This document shows, piece after piece, positions 1 through 6,951 of a DNA stretch of 11,694 nucleotides; within the stretch, counting starts at the first letter, position 1; every line of letters starts with the position of its first letter. Below the pieces are notes generated by a model. That model saw nothing but the letters and a program-made list of their open reading frames with translations, was not told where the DNA came from and did no database searches. The DNA is from Planktotalea sp. (GTDB lineage: Bacteria > Pseudomonadota > Alphaproteobacteria > Rhodobacterales > Rhodobacteraceae). Both the position numbers and the translations under genes were made by a program. The stretch lies in the NCBI GenBank assembly GCA_024645145.1, contig JAHEGL010000033.1:1-11694 (forward strand), given 5' to 3'.

Positions 1-893
1 CTATCTTGGTGCTCCTTGTTGCGAAACGGTGGCGACATCACGCGGCGCGCGGCATGGTCCCAATCCTTATTGAAGTACTCGCTTTCGTCTAGCGTCAGGA
101 ACTGGATCAACGGCTCACCATAGACCCGCATCCCCTTTTGCCGCGCGCGCCGGATCGCTTCATGCGATTGTTCGCAGGAAACATGCACGATGTACAAAGG
201 TGTGCCCGCGCAATCCGCAATCGTGATCGCACGGTTCGCGGCTTCGCCTTCAAACTCGGGTGGGCGCGAATAGGCATGGCCCTCAGGGCCTGTTATGCCT
301 TCATCGAAGTATTTCTGCTGCATCTCGGCAACCAAATCGCCGTTTTCAGCATGCACCATTGGCAAAGCACCCAACTCGCGGCAGCGCTTGAACGAGGCAA
401 ACATTTCATCGTCCTCAATCATCAGCGCACCCTTATAGGCCATGAAATGTTTGAACGAATTCACACCCATATCAACAGCGTCTTTCATCCCGTTGAAGAC
501 ATTCTCGTCCCAACCCGTGATCGCCATGTGATAGCCAACATCGCTACAAATCTGCGGCGCGGACTTACGGTGCCACTCATTGATCGCGTTCTTCAAATCA
601 CCATCTTCGCCAGGCAAACAAAAATCCACGATCATCGTTGTTCCACCCGTCGCGGCGGCCCAGGTTCCGGTCTCGAATGTTTCGGCGGCAGTCGTTCCCA
701 TAAACGGCATTTCGAGATGGGTGTGCGGATCAATACCGCCGGGGATCACATAAGCACCCTCGGCATCGATATATTCGTCGCCCTTCAGATCTTCACCGAT
801 CTGCTTGATCACTTCACCCTCGATCAACACGTCGGCTTTCCATGTGCGATCCGCCGTGCAGACCATGCCGCCTTTGATAACTTTCGTACCCAT
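1..893 (-). CDS. hydA: Dihydropyrimidinase (D-hydantoinase family), 3' end outside the window
   Basis: Cytoplasmic metal-dependent cyclic amidohydrolase that opens dihydrouracil or dihydrothymine to the N-carbamoyl-beta-amino acid, the second step of reductive pyrimidine breakdown. The first 297 codons are visible; the family is usually about 480 residues, so roughly 185 lie beyond base 1. I translated it from the reverse strand: it starts MGTKVIKGGMVCTADRTWKA. The family metal ligands are present: HTH at residues 57-59 (in IDPHTHLEMP), the carbamylated lysine K154 (in FKHFMAYKG), H181 (in MVHAENGD) and H237 (in YIVHVSCEQ). The ATG at 893 is preceded by AGAAAGG, a usable ribosome binding site. 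It is the second visible gene of a leftward operon, 83 bases after the carbamoylase gene that supplies the next pathway step, which favours dihydropyrimidinase over a generic hydantoinase. No lesion is visible. Confidence 0.93.
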   Translation of the reverse strand, partial: MGTKVIKGGMVCTADRTWKADVLIEGEVIKQIGEDLKGDEYIDAEGAYVIPGGIDPHTHLEMPFMGTTAAETFETGTWAAATGGTTMIVDFCLPGEDGDLKNAINEWHRKSAPQICSDVGYHMAITGWDENVFNGMKDAVDMGVNSFKHFMAYKGALMIEDDEMFASFKRCRELGALPMVHAENGDLVAEMQQKYFDEGITGPEGHAYSRPPEFEGEAANRAITIADCAGTPLYIVHVSCEQSHEAIRRARQKGMRVYGEPLIQFLTLDESEYFNKDWDHAARRVMSPPFRNKEHQD

Positions 894-976
894 CTTAATA
901 CGCCTTTCTAAATATCTTCATCTTTCCAGATGAACTCCGGGGGGTCGCGCTTGCGCGATGGGGGCTGGCCCCCTCC
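894..976 (-). repeat. Intercistronic GC-rich hairpin element between the carbamoylase and dihydropyrimidinase genes
   Basis: The spacer holds three perfect inverted repeats in a row. Read on the plus strand they are CATCT-ttcc-AGATG (919-932), TCGCGC-TT-GCGCGA (945-958) and GGGGG-ctgg-CCCCC (960-973). On the transcribed minus strand the order is a G5/C5 stem, a GCGC stem, then CCCCCCGGAGTTC leading into a weak GATGAAGA stem and the hydA ribosome binding site. From memory, this 'GC stem, CCCCGGAGT, GATGAAGA' layout recurs between genes in Rhodobacteraceae; I could not search for it. There is no U-run after the GC stems, so a classical terminator is unlikely. An mRNA processing or stability element, or a spreading repeat, fits better. 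Confidence 0.6.
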
Positions 977-2233
977 TCATTCAACAATCTGGGCTGTCTC
1001 CAGAACTGCGTGCATCAACACGTCCGTCCCTGCACTGGCCCATTCGCGCGAAATCTCTTCCGCTTCGTTGTGTGATAAACCATCCACGCATGGGCACATC
1101 ACCATCGCGGTCCGCGCACATTTGTTGATCCAGCAGGCGTCATGTCCAGCACCTGAAATCAGGTTCATATGGGAGTACCCAAGCCTTTCCGCAGCGGCGC
1201 GCACCGCAGAAACACAAGTCTCATCAAAGGTCACAGGGTCGAAACCACCAACCTTTTCGAACGCCACAGTCAAGCCCATCTCATTACATATCGCTTGCGC
1301 ATCTACCCGTAGGCGCGCTTCCATATTTTCGATAACCGCCAAGTCAGGAGAGCGGAAATCGACAGTAAAGACAACCTTCCCCGGGATCACATTGCGTGAG
1401 TTGGGATACACATCAATATGTCCAGCCGCGCCAACCGCATGGGGTTTGTGCGACCATGCTATCTCATCCACTTTGTCCAGAATACGCGCCATTCCAAGAC
1501 CTGCGTTCTTGCGCATCGGCATTGGGGTCGATCCGGTATGGCTATCTTTTCCAGTGATCGTCACCTGCGTCCAACTCAAACCTTGGCCGTGCGTCACGAC
1601 ACCGATGTCTTTGCCCTCTGCCTCCAGAATTGGGCCTTGCTCGATATGAAGTTCAAAGAACGCGTGCATCTTGTCCTTGCGCGCGCCAACAGGTTCATCA
1701 CCCTTCCAACCGATGCGCTCCAATTCCGAGCCAAAGGTTTTGCCGTCAGCATCTTCCTTTGAATAGGCCCATTCTTCGGTATGAACGCCCGCGAACACAC
1801 CAGAGGCGAGCATCGCCGGGGCGTAGCGTGTGCCCTCTTCATTGGTCCAATTCGTAACGACGATGGGATGTTTGGTTTTGATTCCGAGATCTTTCATGGT
1901 GCGCAAAATTTCGAGCCCGCCAAGAACACCCAAAACGCCATCATATTTGCCGCCTGTGGGCTGCGTATCAAGGTGTGAGCCAACATAAACGGGCAATGCA
2001 TCAGGATCCGTACCAGCAAGTTCTGCGAACATATTGCCCATGCTATCAAGACCCATGCTACACCCAACAGCTTCACACCATTTCTGAAACAGCGCGCGCC
2101 CTTCGGCATCTTCATCGGTCAAGGTCTGGCGATTGTTGCCCCCTGCGACGCCTGGCCCAATCTTGGCCATCTCCATCAAGCTGTCCCAAAGACGATCTGC
2201 GTTAATTTTCAGATTTTCACCCGGTGCGGCCAT
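977..2233 (-). CDS. Zn-dependent N-carbamoyl amino acid hydrolase / beta-ureidopropionase (M20 family)
   Basis: Cytoplasmic amidohydrolase of the hydantoinase/carbamoylase family. It hydrolyses N-carbamoyl amino acids; beside a dihydropyrimidinase and a RutR regulator, the substrate is most likely N-carbamoyl-beta-alanine (or its 2-methyl form), releasing the beta-amino acid, CO2 and ammonia. The 418-residue length is normal. Visible bimetal and substrate motifs are GSHLDT (H87), GGKYDG (D98), NEE (E132/E133), ELHIEQG (H196), DSHTGSTPM (H232), YPNSRNVIPG (around N281) and SHNEAE (H388). I chose the ATG at 2233 because GGGGA sits 7 bases upstream; a TTG two codons earlier at 2239 would be too close to that site. 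It is first in the leftward operon, and its promoter region faces rutR. An L-carbamoylase acting on alpha-amino acids cannot be excluded from sequence alone. Confidence 0.9.
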   Translation of the reverse strand: MAAPGENLKINADRLWDSLMEMAKIGPGVAGGNNRQTLTDEDAEGRALFQKWCEAVGCSMGLDSMGNMFAELAGTDPDALPVYVGSHLDTQPTGGKYDGVLGVLGGLEILRTMKDLGIKTKHPIVVTNWTNEEGTRYAPAMLASGVFAGVHTEEWAYSKEDADGKTFGSELERIGWKGDEPVGARKDKMHAFFELHIEQGPILEAEGKDIGVVTHGQGLSWTQVTITGKDSHTGSTPMPMRKNAGLGMARILDKVDEIAWSHKPHAVGAAGHIDVYPNSRNVIPGKVVFTVDFRSPDLAVIENMEARLRVDAQAICNEMGLTVAFEKVGGFDPVTFDETCVSAVRAAAERLGYSHMNLISGAGHDACWINKCARTAMVMCPCVDGLSHNEAEEISREWASAGTDVLMHAVLETAQIVE

Positions 2234-2255
2234 GATCAATTCCCCATAGACTACG

Positions 2256-2272
2256 CCGATCTGGCAGATCGG
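2256..2272. promoter_or_regulatory. Perfect 7-3-7 palindrome in the carbamoylase leader
   Basis: CCGATCT-GGC-AGATCGG is a perfect inverted repeat between the putative RutR operator and the carbamoylase start codon. Its centre is about 23 bases from the operator centre. It does not match the RutR consensus, so it may be a site for another regulator or an RNA hairpin in the 5' leader. Function is unknown. Confidence 0.4.
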
Positions 2273-2279
2273 TCACTTT

Positions 2280-2295
2280 TTTACCATTTGGTAAA
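2280..2295. promoter_or_regulatory. Putative RutR operator
   Basis: TTTACCATTTGGTAAA is a perfect 7-2-7 palindrome. The established E. coli RutR site is TTGACCANNTGGTCAA, so this differs at one symmetric pair only. It lies in the divergent region between the carbamoylase operon and the gene encoding a RutR-like protein, and falls at the expected transcription start of the minus-strand promoter described at 2299-2327. The family model is repression relieved by uracil binding. That it acts this way here is inference. Confidence 0.8.
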
Positions 2296-2298
2296 GAC

Positions 2299-2327
2299 AC
2301 GATTGCAATGCGCGCTTACTCTGTCAA
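2299..2327 (-). promoter_or_regulatory. Possible promoter of the pyrimidine catabolic operon
   Basis: On the minus strand a consensus -35 box TTGACA (2327-2322) is followed after 17 bases by AATCGT (2304-2299), a weak -10 box. Transcription would start near 2292, inside the palindrome at 2280-2295, as expected for a repressed promoter. Only the -35 box is strong, so the assignment is tentative. Confidence 0.4.
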
Positions 2328-2401
2328 GGATTGACTTGCGCGAAATGCTAAAGCATGCGGACGCAGCGCAAATGCATGCTCAAAACATGAACAAACCAAG
2401 C

Positions 2402-2406
2402 GGGAG
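2402..2406 (+). promoter_or_regulatory. Ribosome binding site fixing the rutR start
   Basis: GGGAG lies 10 bases before the in-frame GTG at 2417. No comparable site precedes the upstream in-frame candidates TTG 2288, ATG 2345 or ATG 2388, and TTG 2288 overlaps the operator. Confidence 0.55.
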
Positions 2407-2416
2407 ACTTTTTGCA

Positions 2417-3043
2417 GTGACTGACAGTGCCTCTGCCAAGACAAAAGCGCCGAGCAGAATTCAGCAGCGCAACCGCTCTGTGATATTAGACGCAGCGCTA
2501 GAGGTTTTTTCGAGCGAAGGCTATCGCGGTGCAACGCTAGATCAGATCGCAAAGCAAGCGGGCCTGAGCAAGCCAAACATCCTTTATTACTTCAACGGTA
2601 AGGAAGAAATCCACGTCACCTTGCTGAATCAGTTAATGACGACATGGCTTGATCCGCTAAAGGAAATGAATCCGAACGGTGATCCGATCAAAGAAATAAT
2701 CGCTTATGTGCATCGTAAACTCGATATGGCGATTGAACTGCCGCGCGAGAGTCGCTTGTTTGCCAACGAGATTTTACAAGGTGCGCCGCGTATGGGGCCA
2801 CATTTGACGGCCGGATTGAAGCCACTCTTTGATGAACAGGCAGCCGTCATTACCCGTTGGATGGACAGTGGGAAAATTGCGCGCAGTGATCCAGCGCATC
2901 TGCTTTTTTCGATCTGGGCAACCACTCAGCACTACGCAGATTTTGCAGCGCAAGCGGAGGTATTGCTACCGGATTCCAACGCGCGCGAGCAGGGTGCGCG
3001 GGTGTTTCTTGATCAGATATTCACCAAGCTTTTAACCCCTTGA
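2417..3043 (+). CDS. rutR: TetR-family regulator, RutR type
   Basis: DNA-binding repressor or activator of pyrimidine metabolism; in E. coli RutR senses uracil and controls the rut genes and carAB. From the GTG at 2417 the protein is 208 residues, close to E. coli RutR (212). The N-terminal helix-turn-helix spans about residues 20-66, with GATLDQIAKQAGLSKPNILYYF at 38-59 as its core. The ligand-binding domain follows E. coli RutR closely as I remember it: WLDPLK (77-82), ESRLFANEILQGAP (111-124) and LLFSIWATTQHYADFA (162-177). The reading frame stays open upstream to 2288, but those starts overlap the operator or lack a ribosome binding site; ATG 2388 is the main alternative. It is divergent from the operon it probably controls. 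Its 3' end overlaps the convergent esterase gene by 12 bases. Confidence 0.88.
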   Translation: MTDSASAKTKAPSRIQQRNRSVILDAALEVFSSEGYRGATLDQIAKQAGLSKPNILYYFNGKEEIHVTLLNQLMTTWLDPLKEMNPNGDPIKEIIAYVHRKLDMAIELPRESRLFANEILQGAPRMGPHLTAGLKPLFDEQAAVITRWMDSGKIARSDPAHLLFSIWATTQHYADFAAQAEVLLPDSNAREQGARVFLDQIFTKLLTP

Positions 3044-3730
3044 ACGCGCCTGAGCGATCAGCTCGATGACCGCAGGGCCTAGCCCTTGCACAATGTCGCG
3101 CACCCCGTCTTTGTTCGGGTGAATCCCATCGATTTGCATGCGCGCACGCACCTTATCACGATCAACAGTGCCGTCGGGTTCTAGTAGGCCAATAAAGAAA
3201 TCACGCACATACAGCGTGTCATATTGCGCGCTCAGATCAGGATACATCTGATCAAACGCTTGCTTGAAGCTCGGCCCCATATTCGCAGTCGCAACCAACC
3301 CAACAAGCAAAACTGGCACATCGCGCGCCGCAGTCGCTTGCAATATTTTTTCCAGATTGGCACGGCTCACCGCCGGATCAATGCCGCGCAGCAGGTCATT
3401 TCCGCCAAGCGCAACAATCATCCCGTCAATGTCGTCCGTAAGCGTCCAATCCACCCGTGCAGCGCCGCCAGCAGTTGTGTCACCCGACACTCCTGCATTG
3501 ATCAAACGAATTGCGCCAGCTTCGGTGCTGTTCGCTTTGAGCCAATCGGCCAGCTGAGGAACAAATCCATTCTCGGCACGCAATCCAAACCCTTGGGTCA
3601 GGCTGTCGCCAAAAGCAACGATCGAGACCGGCTCTGCGCGTGCAGAGCTTGTTTGAGCGAAAACCAGAACAAAAATGAACGCAAATGATGCAAGCGCCTT
3701 GCTCATAGCCAGTGCAAACCCATATCTCAA
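3032..3730 (-). CDS. tesA: TesA-like secreted arylesterase / lysophospholipase (SGNH hydrolase)
   Basis: Periplasmic or exported GDSL/SGNH ester hydrolase of the TesA group, acting on aryl esters, lysophospholipids or acyl thioesters. The 232-residue protein has a signal peptide at about 1-32 (hydrophobic core ALASFAFIFVLVFA, likely cleavage after ARA). The mature part carries block I FGDSLTQG with nucleophile S43, block II NAGVSGDT (G80 or G83), block III GGND (109-112), and block V DGIHPN with D201 and H204. The start is TTG at 3730, chosen because AAGGAG lies 7 bases upstream; the internal ATG at 3706 has no ribosome binding site and would shorten the signal peptide's n-region. It is divergent from the ABC genes by only 30 bases, the same arrangement as E. 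coli tesA / ybbA-ybbP. The natural substrate is not determinable here. Confidence 0.9.
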   Translation of the reverse strand: MRYGFALAMSKALASFAFIFVLVFAQTSSARAEPVSIVAFGDSLTQGFGLRAENGFVPQLADWLKANSTEAGAIRLINAGVSGDTTAGGAARVDWTLTDDIDGMIVALGGNDLLRGIDPAVSRANLEKILQATAARDVPVLLVGLVATANMGPSFKQAFDQMYPDLSAQYDTLYVRDFFIGLLEPDGTVDRDKVRARMQIDGIHPNKDGVRDIVQGLGPAVIELIAQARSRG

Positions 3731-3737
3731 AGCAACG

Positions 3738-3743
3738 CTCCTT
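3738..3743 (-). promoter_or_regulatory. Ribosome binding site deciding a TTG start for tesA
   Basis: AAGGAG on the minus strand, 7 bases before TTG 3730. It is one of the strongest Shine-Dalgarno matches in the window and argues for the TTG codon over ATG 3706. Confidence 0.65.
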
Positions 3744-3760
3744 ATTGCAGGCCGCCCGAT

Positions 3761-4438
3761 ATGACCGCCGTTCTCTCACTTAAAGATGCAACTCTTTCGC
3801 TTGATGGCAATGCCGGACGCGTCGATATTTTACACGGCATTTCTCTGGACGTTGGAAAAGGCCAGTCGCTGGCACTGGTGGGGCCGTCGGGATCTGGCAA
3901 GTCATCGTTGTTGATGGTGATGGGCGGATTAGAGCGCGTAAGCGGCGGTACGGTCACCGCCTTGGGACAAGATCTTACCACCATGAATGAAGACGCCTTG
4001 GCGCGTTTCAGGCGCGCTTCAATGGGTGTCGTGTTTCAATCGTTTCACTTGATTCCCACGATGACGGCCTTGGAAAATGTCGCAACCTCGCTCGAGCTTG
4101 CAGGTGACAAAGATGCCTTCGCCAAAGCAGAGACAGAGCTAGAGATCGTTGGGCTATCGCACCGCACATCGCACTATCCGAGCCAAATGTCGGGTGGCGA
4201 ACAACAGCGCGTTGCCTTGGCCCGCGCGATGGTCTTACGCCCCAAAATTTTGCTCGCGGATGAACCGACTGGCAATCTTGATGAAACCAATGGCAACGCG
4301 ATCATGGAGCTACTTTTTGAGCTGCAAGCACGCGATGGCGCGACCCTCGTTCTTGTGACGCATTCCAACACATTAGCAAATCGTTGTGACAGTGTAATTC
4401 GCCTACGCGATGGGCGTATTGATGAGGTCAGTTCATGA
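3761..4438 (+). CDS. ybbA: ABC transporter ATP-binding protein, YbbA/LolD-like
   Basis: Cytoplasmic ATPase that powers the adjoining membrane permease. The 225 residues form one complete nucleotide-binding domain. They show Walker A GPSGSGKSS (41-49), Q-loop VFQSFHLIP (91-99), ABC signature SGGEQQR (144-150), Walker B ILLADEPT (163-170), D-loop GNLDE (171-175) and H-loop VTHS (199-202). This subfamily includes LolD, MacB and YbbA. YbbA is preferred because the next gene encodes a large, twice-FtsX permease and the divergent neighbour is a TesA-like esterase. ATG 3761 has only a weak purine-rich site (AGG) upstream. The stop codon overlaps the permease start by four bases (ATGA), implying translational coupling. 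Because the gap to tesA is 30 bases, its promoter must lie partly within the tesA 5' end. Confidence 0.93.
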   Translation: MTAVLSLKDATLSLDGNAGRVDILHGISLDVGKGQSLALVGPSGSGKSSLLMVMGGLERVSGGTVTALGQDLTTMNEDALARFRRASMGVVFQSFHLIPTMTALENVATSLELAGDKDAFAKAETELEIVGLSHRTSHYPSQMSGGEQQRVALARAMVLRPKILLADEPTGNLDETNGNAIMELLFELQARDGATLVLVTHSNTLANRCDSVIRLRDGRIDEVSS

Positions 4439-6951
4439 GTATTGCACTCGCGTCACGTTTCGCACGGCGTGAATTGCGCAGTGGGCTGAAAGGGTTTCGC
4501 ATTTTCTTGGCCTGCCTCGCACTTGGCGTCGCTGCGATTGCCGCCGTTGGCACTGTGCGTGCCTCCATTGAAGCAGGATTAGCGCGCGAAGGTGCCGTAC
4601 TTTTGGGCGGTGATGCGGAGTTGGAACTGACCTATCGTTTCGCAAGCGCGCAAGAACGCACTTGGATGTCTCAAAATGCAGAGCAAGTCTCAGAAATCGC
4701 TGATTTTCGATCGATGGCCGTGGTTGGCGATGAACGCGGCTTAACGCAGGTCAAAGCGGTTGATGAGTTCTACCCGCTCATCGGCGAAGTCGGGCTAGAG
4801 CCGAATTTACCGATCGCCATTGCCCTGGGTACACAAAGTGTATTGTCAGGTGCAGTAATGGAACGCGTGTTGATGGATAGATTAGGGCTTGAGATCGGCA
4901 GTGTTTTCACGCTGGGCACGCAAGAACTTCGCCTCACAGCCGTTCTTGTGAATGAACCCGATGGTGCGGGGGGGGGCTTCGGTCTCGGCCCGCGAATCAT
5001 CGTTTTGCGGAAATCGCTTGAGGGGTCCGGTTTGCTTGATCCAGGAACCCTGTTTTCCAGTAAGTACCGCTTGAAACTACCGGACTCGAGCGACCTTGAT
5101 ACCTTGAGCCTCGAAGCTGATGAAGCTTTTGCGCAAAGCGGTTTGCGCTGGCGCGATGCGCGCAATGGTGCGCCCGGTGTCGCGCAATTTGTAGACCGCT
5201 TAGGCGCGTTCTTAGTTTTGGTCGGGCTGTCAGGTCTTGCGGTCGGCGGTGTCGGCGTATCGGCTGCCGTAAACAGTTACCTGAAGGGTAAGACATCTGT
5301 TATCGCAACGTTGCGCACCTTGGGTGCAGAGCGCGCAGTCATCTTTCAAACCTATTTCATTCAGATCGGCGTTCTAAGCTTGCTCGGCATCGCCATTGGT
5401 ATTGCTTTGGGCGCTGCGGCCCCTATCGCGCTCGCGCCGCTCATCACCGAACGATTGCCCATTCCCGCAGCCTTCTCATTGTATCCAAAACCACTGGTCG
5501 AGGCCGCGATCTACGGGATTTTCACCGCCTTGATCTTTACCACTTGGCCGTTGTCACGCACGGAAAACATCCGTGCGGCGACGCTATTTCGCGATGCCGG
5601 TCAAAGCGGTGCACGCTTACCAGCGCTACGCTACATACTAGCAACGGCGGGGTTGGTCGCCGCTTTGCTTGCTTTGGCGAGCTGGTTCTCTGGCACAACG
5701 TTTTTAACCCTTTGGACCGCTGGCGGGATCATGGGCGCATTGCTCTTGCTCGTTATTGCGGCGCATTTAATCCGGTTTTTTGCACGTAAAATTGCGCCGT
5801 GGGCGAGAGGGCGCGCAAGCCTACGCTGGGCACTAGGGTCTATTTCCGGCCCCCGTGAGGAAGCCGTATCAGTCGTGCTATCGCTCGGGCTTGGCCTGTC
5901 TGTTTTGGCTGCCGTGGGTCAGATTGACGGCAACTTGCGCGGCGCAATCGCGCGCGATCTTCCAAGCGTGGCCCCGTCTTACTTCTTTGTTGATATCCAA
6001 AAGGATCAAATGCCGGGTTATCTGGAGCGTCTGAATGGCGATCCCGCGGTCAGCCGAATTGACAGCGCACCAATGCTGCGTGGCATCATTACGAAGATCA
6101 ATGGTCAACCTGCGAGCGAAATTGCGGGTGATCACTGGGTGCTTGAGGGGGATCGTGGGATTACTTATTCAACGGAGCTACCCGATAATACGCGTCTGTT
6201 GGATGGCAGCTGGTGGGAGCCTGATTACACAGGACCACCCTTGGTGAGTTTCGCAGCCAAAGAAGCCGAAGAGATGAACATCCAGCTCGGTGACACTGTG
6301 ACCGTAAACATATTGGGCCGCGATTTCACGGCGACAGTATCGAGTTTTCGCGAAGTGGATTTTTCAACAGCAGGTATAGGATTTATCATGTCGATGAATC
6401 CAAGCACGTTGTCTGGTGCGCCACATAGTTTCATCTCTACGGTTTACGCAACGCCAGAGTCAGAAGCACGCATTCTGCGCGATCTGAGCACCGCATTTCC
6501 CAACATCACCGCGATCCGCGTTGGCGATGCGATAGAACGTGTGGCAAGCGTCCTTGCGGGACTTTCGGCCGCTGTGAGTTACGGCGCGGCAGCGACACTG
6601 TTGACTGGTTTTCTTGTCTTAATTGGCGCGTCGGCGGCAGGTGAACAAGCGCGTACGTTTGAAGCGGCTGTTTTGAAAACGCTCGGTGCGACACGGCGTG
6701 CTATCCTGAAAAGCTTTGCGATGCGTGCCGCCATATTGGGTGGCTGCGCTGGTGCTGTTGCGCTGGGTGCAGGAATTCTGGGCGGTTGGGCCGTGAGCAG
6801 ATTTATCATGGAAACCAGCTATGAAATTATCTGGGGCAACGCCTTGGCGATTGTGCTGGGTGGCGTTCTTGCGACGATGCTGTCGGGGCTCGCTTTTGCA
6901 TGGCGTCCTTTGACAGTGCGACCCGCGCAGATCCTGAGGAGCAGCGAATGA
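4435..6951 (+). CDS. ybbP: FtsX-type ABC transporter permease, YbbP-like
   Basis: Large inner-membrane permease (838 residues; E. coli YbbP is about 800) that partners the preceding ATPase. Predicted membrane segments from hydrophobicity lie near residues 22-40, 256-279, 308-336, 354-371, 400-417, 425-446, 476-495, 715-737, 765-787 and 803-824. They form two FtsX-like modules (about 256-385 and 712-832), each beginning near a cytoplasmic LRTLGA or LKTLGA coupling motif (293-298 and 747-752). Between TM1 and TM2, and again at about 500-700, are large extracytoplasmic domains. Such transporters act as mechanotransmitters or lipid/lipoprotein extractors rather than classical importers; the cargo is unknown. 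GAGG precedes the ATG. A nine-G run at 4968-4976 (the GAGGG at residues 178-182) is a slippage-prone site, but the frame is open here. The stop overlaps the next gene's ATG by four bases. Confidence 0.9.
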   Translation: MSIALASRFARRELRSGLKGFRIFLACLALGVAAIAAVGTVRASIEAGLAREGAVLLGGDAELELTYRFASAQERTWMSQNAEQVSEIADFRSMAVVGDERGLTQVKAVDEFYPLIGEVGLEPNLPIAIALGTQSVLSGAVMERVLMDRLGLEIGSVFTLGTQELRLTAVLVNEPDGAGGGFGLGPRIIVLRKSLEGSGLLDPGTLFSSKYRLKLPDSSDLDTLSLEADEAFAQSGLRWRDARNGAPGVAQFVDRLGAFLVLVGLSGLAVGGVGVSAAVNSYLKGKTSVIATLRTLGAERAVIFQTYFIQIGVLSLLGIAIGIALGAAAPIALAPLITERLPIPAAFSLYPKPLVEAAIYGIFTALIFTTWPLSRTENIRAATLFRDAGQSGARLPALRYILATAGLVAALLALASWFSGTTFLTLWTAGGIMGALLLLVIAAHLIRFFARKIAPWARGRASLRWALGSISGPREEAVSVVLSLGLGLSVLAAVGQIDGNLRGAIARDLPSVAPSYFFVDIQKDQMPGYLERLNGDPAVSRIDSAPMLRGIITKINGQPASEIAGDHWVLEGDRGITYSTELPDNTRLLDGSWWEPDYTGPPLVSFAAKEAEEMNIQLGDTVTVNILGRDFTATVSSFREVDFSTAGIGFIMSMNPSTLSGAPHSFISTVYATPESEARILRDLSTAFPNITAIRVGDAIERVASVLAGLSAAVSYGAAATLLTGFLVLIGASAAGEQARTFEAAVLKTLGATRRAILKSFAMRAAILGGCAGAVALGAGILGGWAVSRFIMETSYEIIWGNALAIVLGGVLATMLSGLAFAWRPLTVRPAQILRSSE

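Noticed and set aside
138..911. A 257-codon plus-strand open frame
   Set aside because: It is antisense to the dihydropyrimidinase gene, whose reverse-strand translation carries all the metal ligands. The plus-strand product shows no family motif.
930..1649. A 239-codon plus-strand open frame
   Set aside because: It is the shadow of the M20 hydrolase gene; its translation looks random and lacks a ribosome binding site.
2288..2416. N-terminal extension of RutR from TTG 2288 or ATG 2345/2388
   Set aside because: It would add up to 43 residues absent from RutR, overlaps the operator, and lacks a ribosome binding site; GTG 2417 has GGGAG at good spacing.
6900..6947. Upstream start for the GGCT-like protein
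   Set aside because: It would overlap the permease by 52 bases and lacks a ribosome binding site, while ATG 6948 has GAGGAG and the ATGA overlap.
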